The notes beneath the pieces are model-generated. The model did no database searches. It saw only the letters and a program-made list of their open reading frames with translations, and was not told the origin of the DNA. Positions 61,761 through 64,000 of a stretch of 64,000 nt of DNA are shown here, in pieces (within the stretch, counting starts at the first letter, position 1; each line of letters starts with the position of its first letter). Both the position numbers and the translations under genes were made by a program. This DNA comes from Saprospiraceae bacterium (lineage in GTDB: Bacteria > Bacteroidota > Bacteroidia > Chitinophagales > Saprospiraceae). The stretch is taken from contig JABSSL010000003.1 in assembly GCA_013214355.1 (NCBI GenBank), positions 1 to 64,000 of the forward strand, read 5' to 3'.

Positions 61761-63071
61761 TTAGTATCGGTAGTATTCTGGTTTGAATGGTCCTTCTTGT
61801 TTTACACCAATGTAATCTGCTTGATCTGAACTCAACTCTTCCAATTCTACACCGATTTTTTCTAAGTGTAGGCGCGCCACTTTCTCATCCAGATGCTTAG
61901 GAAGCATATATACTTTGTTTTCGTACTTGTCACCATTTTGCCAAAGCTCAAGCTGAGCCAAAACTTGGTTGGTGAAGGAGTTGGACATTACGAAACTAGG
62001 GTGTCCAGTAGCACATCCCAGGTTTACCAAACGTCCTTCCGCTAGTACGATGATGTCGTTGCCATCAACTGTGTACTTATCTACCTGAGGCTTGATCTCT
62101 ACTTTAGAATCACCATGCGTATCGTTTAACCAAGCCATATCGATCTCATTATCGAAGTGGCCGATATTACAAACGATGGTCTTATCCTTCATCATCTTGA
62201 AATGCTCACCCGTTACAATGTCTTTGTTACCGGTAGCGGTCACTACGATGTTCGCTCTAGGAATTGCGTTAGTCATTTTTCTTACCTCAAAACCGTCCAT
62301 AGCTGCCTGAAGAGCGCAAATAGGGTCGATTTCAGTTACGATCACTCGACAACCAGCACCACGCAGTGAAGCTGCTGAACCTTTCCCAACATCACCGTAA
62401 CCGGCTACTACAGCTACTTTACCAGCTAACATGACATCAGTCGCTCGGCGGATCGCATCTACACAGCTCTCTTTACATCCGTATTTATTGTCAAATTTCG
62501 ACTTCGTTACTGAGTCATTGATATTGATGGCCGGAAGTTTTAGTGAACCGTTGTTTTGTCTTTCATACAGACGGTGAACACCAGTTGTCGTCTCTTCTGA
62601 GATACCTCCGATACCTTCCACCAATTCTGGGTGTCTGTCCAGAACGCAGTTGGTCAAGTCACCTCCATCATCAAGGATCATATTTAATGGCTGTCCATCA
62701 CTGAAGGCAAACAGGGTTTGCTCAATGGCCCACCAAAATTCTTCCTCATTCATACCCTTCCAGGCGTAAACAGGCACGCCCGCAGCAGCAATAGCAGCGG
62801 CTGCATGATCTTGTGTGGAAAATATATTGCAAGAGGACCAGCTTACCTCTGCACCAAGCTCTACCAAGGTCTCAATAAGTACAGCTGTCTGTATCGTCAT
62901 ATGCAGACAACCTGCAATTCGGGCTCCCTTCAACGGCTTAGAGGGACCAAATTCTTCTCTCAAAGACATAAGGCCTGGCATCTCCGCCTCGGCTAATTCA
63001 ATCTCCTTACGCCCCCAATCAGCTTGATTGATATCTTTAACCTTGTACTTTAAAGCTGCTGTTGATTGCAT
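61761..63071 (-). CDS. ahcY: Adenosylhomocysteinase
   Basis: The 436-residue enzyme hydrolyses S-adenosylhomocysteine to homocysteine and adenosine, in the methyl cycle. It contains [20 protein letters not shown] at about 49-68, [16 protein letters not shown] near 190 (substrate-binding lysine/aspartate), the NAD-binding [15 protein letters not shown] near 220, [10 protein letters not shown] near 300, and the C-terminal KPEYYRY. Length and motifs fit the bacterial form. I see no SAH riboswitch upstream; the region to 63321 instead holds a palindromic element. Confidence 0.97.
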   Translation of the reverse strand: MQSTAALKYKVKDINQADWGRKEIELAEAEMPGLMSLREEFGPSKPLKGARIAGCLHMTIQTAVLIETLVELGAEVSWSSCNIFSTQDHAAAAIAAAGVPVYAWKGMNEEEFWWAIEQTLFAFSDGQPLNMILDDGGDLTNCVLDRHPELVEGIGGISEETTTGVHRLYERQNNGSLKLPAININDSVTKSKFDNKYGCKESCVDAIRRATDVMLAGKVAVVAGYGDVGKGSAASLRGAGCRVIVTEIDPICALQAAMDGFEVRKMTNAIPRANIVVTATGNKDIVTGEHFKMMKDKTIVCNIGHFDNEIDMAWLNDTHGDSKVEIKPQVDKYTVDGNDIIVLAEGRLVNLGCATGHPSFVMSNSFTNQVLAQLELWQNGDKYENKVYMLPKHLDEKVARLHLEKIGVELEELSSDQADYIGVKQEGPFKPEYYRY

Positions 63072-63155
63072 TAATATTTGATTTAGATTTTATTGATCTG
63101 AAAGATGAAGGTGCAAAACTACTGAATTCCCTAATCATTTTCAATAATAGGTCCT

Positions 63156-63322
63156 AGAACTGATTTAAACTTATTGACTGTCGACGAGGCCAAAGCATTG
63201 GATTTACTGGCGAAGCTCTTTTTGAGTTGCATACCTGGAAGGTATGGGGCGAAAAAAAGCTGAAGTCCAGGAGATGCAATGCTTTAGGCTACAGTCCAGA
63301 TGAATAAGTTTAAATCAGTTCT
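63156..63322. mobile_element. 167-bp near-palindromic element (MITE-like or long hairpin)
   Basis: The ends are perfect 20-bp inverted repeats: AGAACTGATTTAAACTTATT at 63156-63175 and its complement at 63303-63322. The similarity continues inward through both arms (about 80 and 82 nt, for example AAAGCATTG/CAATGCTTT and CATACC/GGTATG) to a five-base loop, TGGAA, at 63236-63240. It carries no gene. It lies between ahcY and the START gene, with its right end touching the START stop codon. No clear target-site duplication is visible. Either a miniature transposable element or a very long RNA hairpin. Confidence 0.55.
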
Positions 63323-63915
63323 TATTTCTGGATCATTTCGCGTAAGTTCTGCAGAGACTCAAAGGGAAGCTTTACCACCGCCGAGTTCGCTAGCCATCCG
63401 GGGATACTCCCACCAGGCTCAGAGTGGTTTTCGTATACGACGTGAATGCGCCCATTGGACTGCTCCTCAAATTGCCAGTATCCCTCAGACTTGGGTACAC
63501 GAACATGGTTTTTCCTCGGAGGTAGATATTCCGGCAAACAAGTAGCGGTGATCGTCAATTTCCCGGCTTCTCTGGCAAAGGTAAAATGGTAGATCCCATC
63601 TCGATCTGTCACCGGCCAGGGAGCCTCCGTTTGGAGATAGAAGGTGCGGGTGTTGGCCTCTTGCTCCAGCGGTTCTACTTTCTTGGCTCCTGGTGACCAT
63701 TCCGTAAAACGTCCTACATCTTTGAATAGGTTTTCAATATCATCTAGAGTAGCGGTGAAATCCATCTCCCCACGGAAAGCGTTCATGGGAGAATCGGGGA
63801 CTTTCTTGATAAAGACACGAATCCCGTCTTTATCCTTCTTTAGCTCCCATTGGTTTTCTACATTGAGCAGTGGACTGAGTCCTATCAGGGCGACGGCTAG
63901 CAAGGCAAATTTCAT
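63322..63915 (-). CDS. START-domain protein with signal peptide
   Basis: The 197-residue protein has a signal peptide (MKFALLAVALIGLSPLLNVE) and a START/SRPBCC domain over the rest. The domain shows KKDKDGIRVFIKKVPDSPMN, FKDVGRFTEWSPGAKKVEPL, WPVTDRDGIYHF and the final amphipathic helix LPFESLQNLREMIQK. START domains bind lipids or other hydrophobic ligands in a deep pocket. Export suggests a periplasmic lipid carrier; the ligand is unknown. Its stop overlaps the palindromic element by one base. Confidence 0.85.
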   Translation of the reverse strand: MKFALLAVALIGLSPLLNVENQWELKKDKDGIRVFIKKVPDSPMNAFRGEMDFTATLDDIENLFKDVGRFTEWSPGAKKVEPLEQEANTRTFYLQTEAPWPVTDRDGIYHFTFAREAGKLTITATCLPEYLPPRKNHVRVPKSEGYWQFEEQSNGRIHVVYENHSEPGGSIPGWLANSAVVKLPFESLQNLREMIQK

Positions 63916-64000
63916 TGGATCATTTTGTTGTTCTGAAAGAATAGAACGGTGGAGGTATCCTCTTTTATTGGCTTACTAACAGCTAAAATGAGTAAGTGGT

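Noticed and set aside
63072-63321. Possible SAH/SAM riboswitch upstream of ahcY
   Set aside because: The region lacks recognisable riboswitch core motifs; the long inverted repeat explains its structure.
1-64000. tRNA, rRNA, CRISPR, prophage or transposase genes
   Set aside because: No tRNA T-loop with matching stems, no regularly spaced repeats and no transposase or integrase motifs were seen by eye on either strand.

Overview
The window reads as a chromosomal segment of a Bacteroidota bacterium, probably a marine, gliding-type member of the Saprospiria (Lewinella-like). That is inferred from gene content, not from a database match. Several exported proteins end in type IX secretion system (T9SS) sorting domains (1-3769, 16560-17759, 25464-26864, 59331-61661). 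One protein carries a gliding-associated CHU_C domain (35670-36395). FtsX/MacB-type permeases with the Bacteroidota 'permease prefix' are present, together with LytTR two-component genes, DUF4783, DUF6702, a PorT-like barrel, and start sites without Shine-Dalgarno sequences. I see no tRNA, rRNA, CRISPR array, prophage or transposase gene. The layout is ordinary chromosome with short operons, many perfect-stem terminators and a few small repeats.

Layout. 1-3769: a giant HYR-repeat secreted protein, cut by the window edge. 4075-5689: a serine beta-lactamase-fold lipoprotein with a decayed duplicate beside it. 5944-10828: a leftward group of VanZ-like protein, sterol desaturase/double-CDGSH fusion, DUF1254/1214-like protein and long-chain acyl-CoA synthetase, suggesting lipid modification. 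11029-17759: DUF4783 protein, gpmI, a lipoprotein, a roughly 1 kb gene-poor gap with a possible small RNA, an M28 peptidase, and an N-formylglutamate-amidohydrolase-like protein with a T9SS tail. 17979-23685: a PadR regulator with a prefix-type permease, and a divergent second permease. 23986-29985: a membrane coiled-coil protein, a secreted esterase, an EEP-family hydrolase and a histidine kinase/response regulator pair. 30018-34855: an amine-oxidase lipoprotein with a barrel protein, a LytS/LytTR-type pair and a tandem universal stress protein. 35069-36395: a sigma factor with a putative anti-sigma factor. 36417-41898: a membrane-bound zincin-like protein, an sdpI/sdpR-type pair, a third permease and a PorT-like barrel. 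42063-48182: a membrane papain-like peptidase, a winged-helix protein, fabG and tandem MauG-type peroxidases. 48281-55503: uvrA, an ECF-like sigma factor, and a second PadR/prefix-permease module. 55500-58989: amine oxidase, hemB, yidD, DUF6702 and HupE/UreJ genes in one direction. 59331-63915: a lamin-tail secreted protein, ahcY, a hairpin/MITE-like element and a START-domain protein.

The most interesting locus is 35069-36395. An alternative sigma factor is followed 10 bp later by a one-pass membrane protein whose cytoplasmic part looks like an anti-sigma domain and whose outer part is a T9SS type-B (CHU_C) sorting domain. This suggests a regulator that could read out the state of the secretion system or cell envelope. 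Other notable items are the hydroxylase-double CDGSH fusion, four FtsX-type permeases with no ATPase gene in the window, a concanavalin-like module shared by two otherwise different secreted proteins, and a 167-bp near-palindromic element between ahcY and the START gene.
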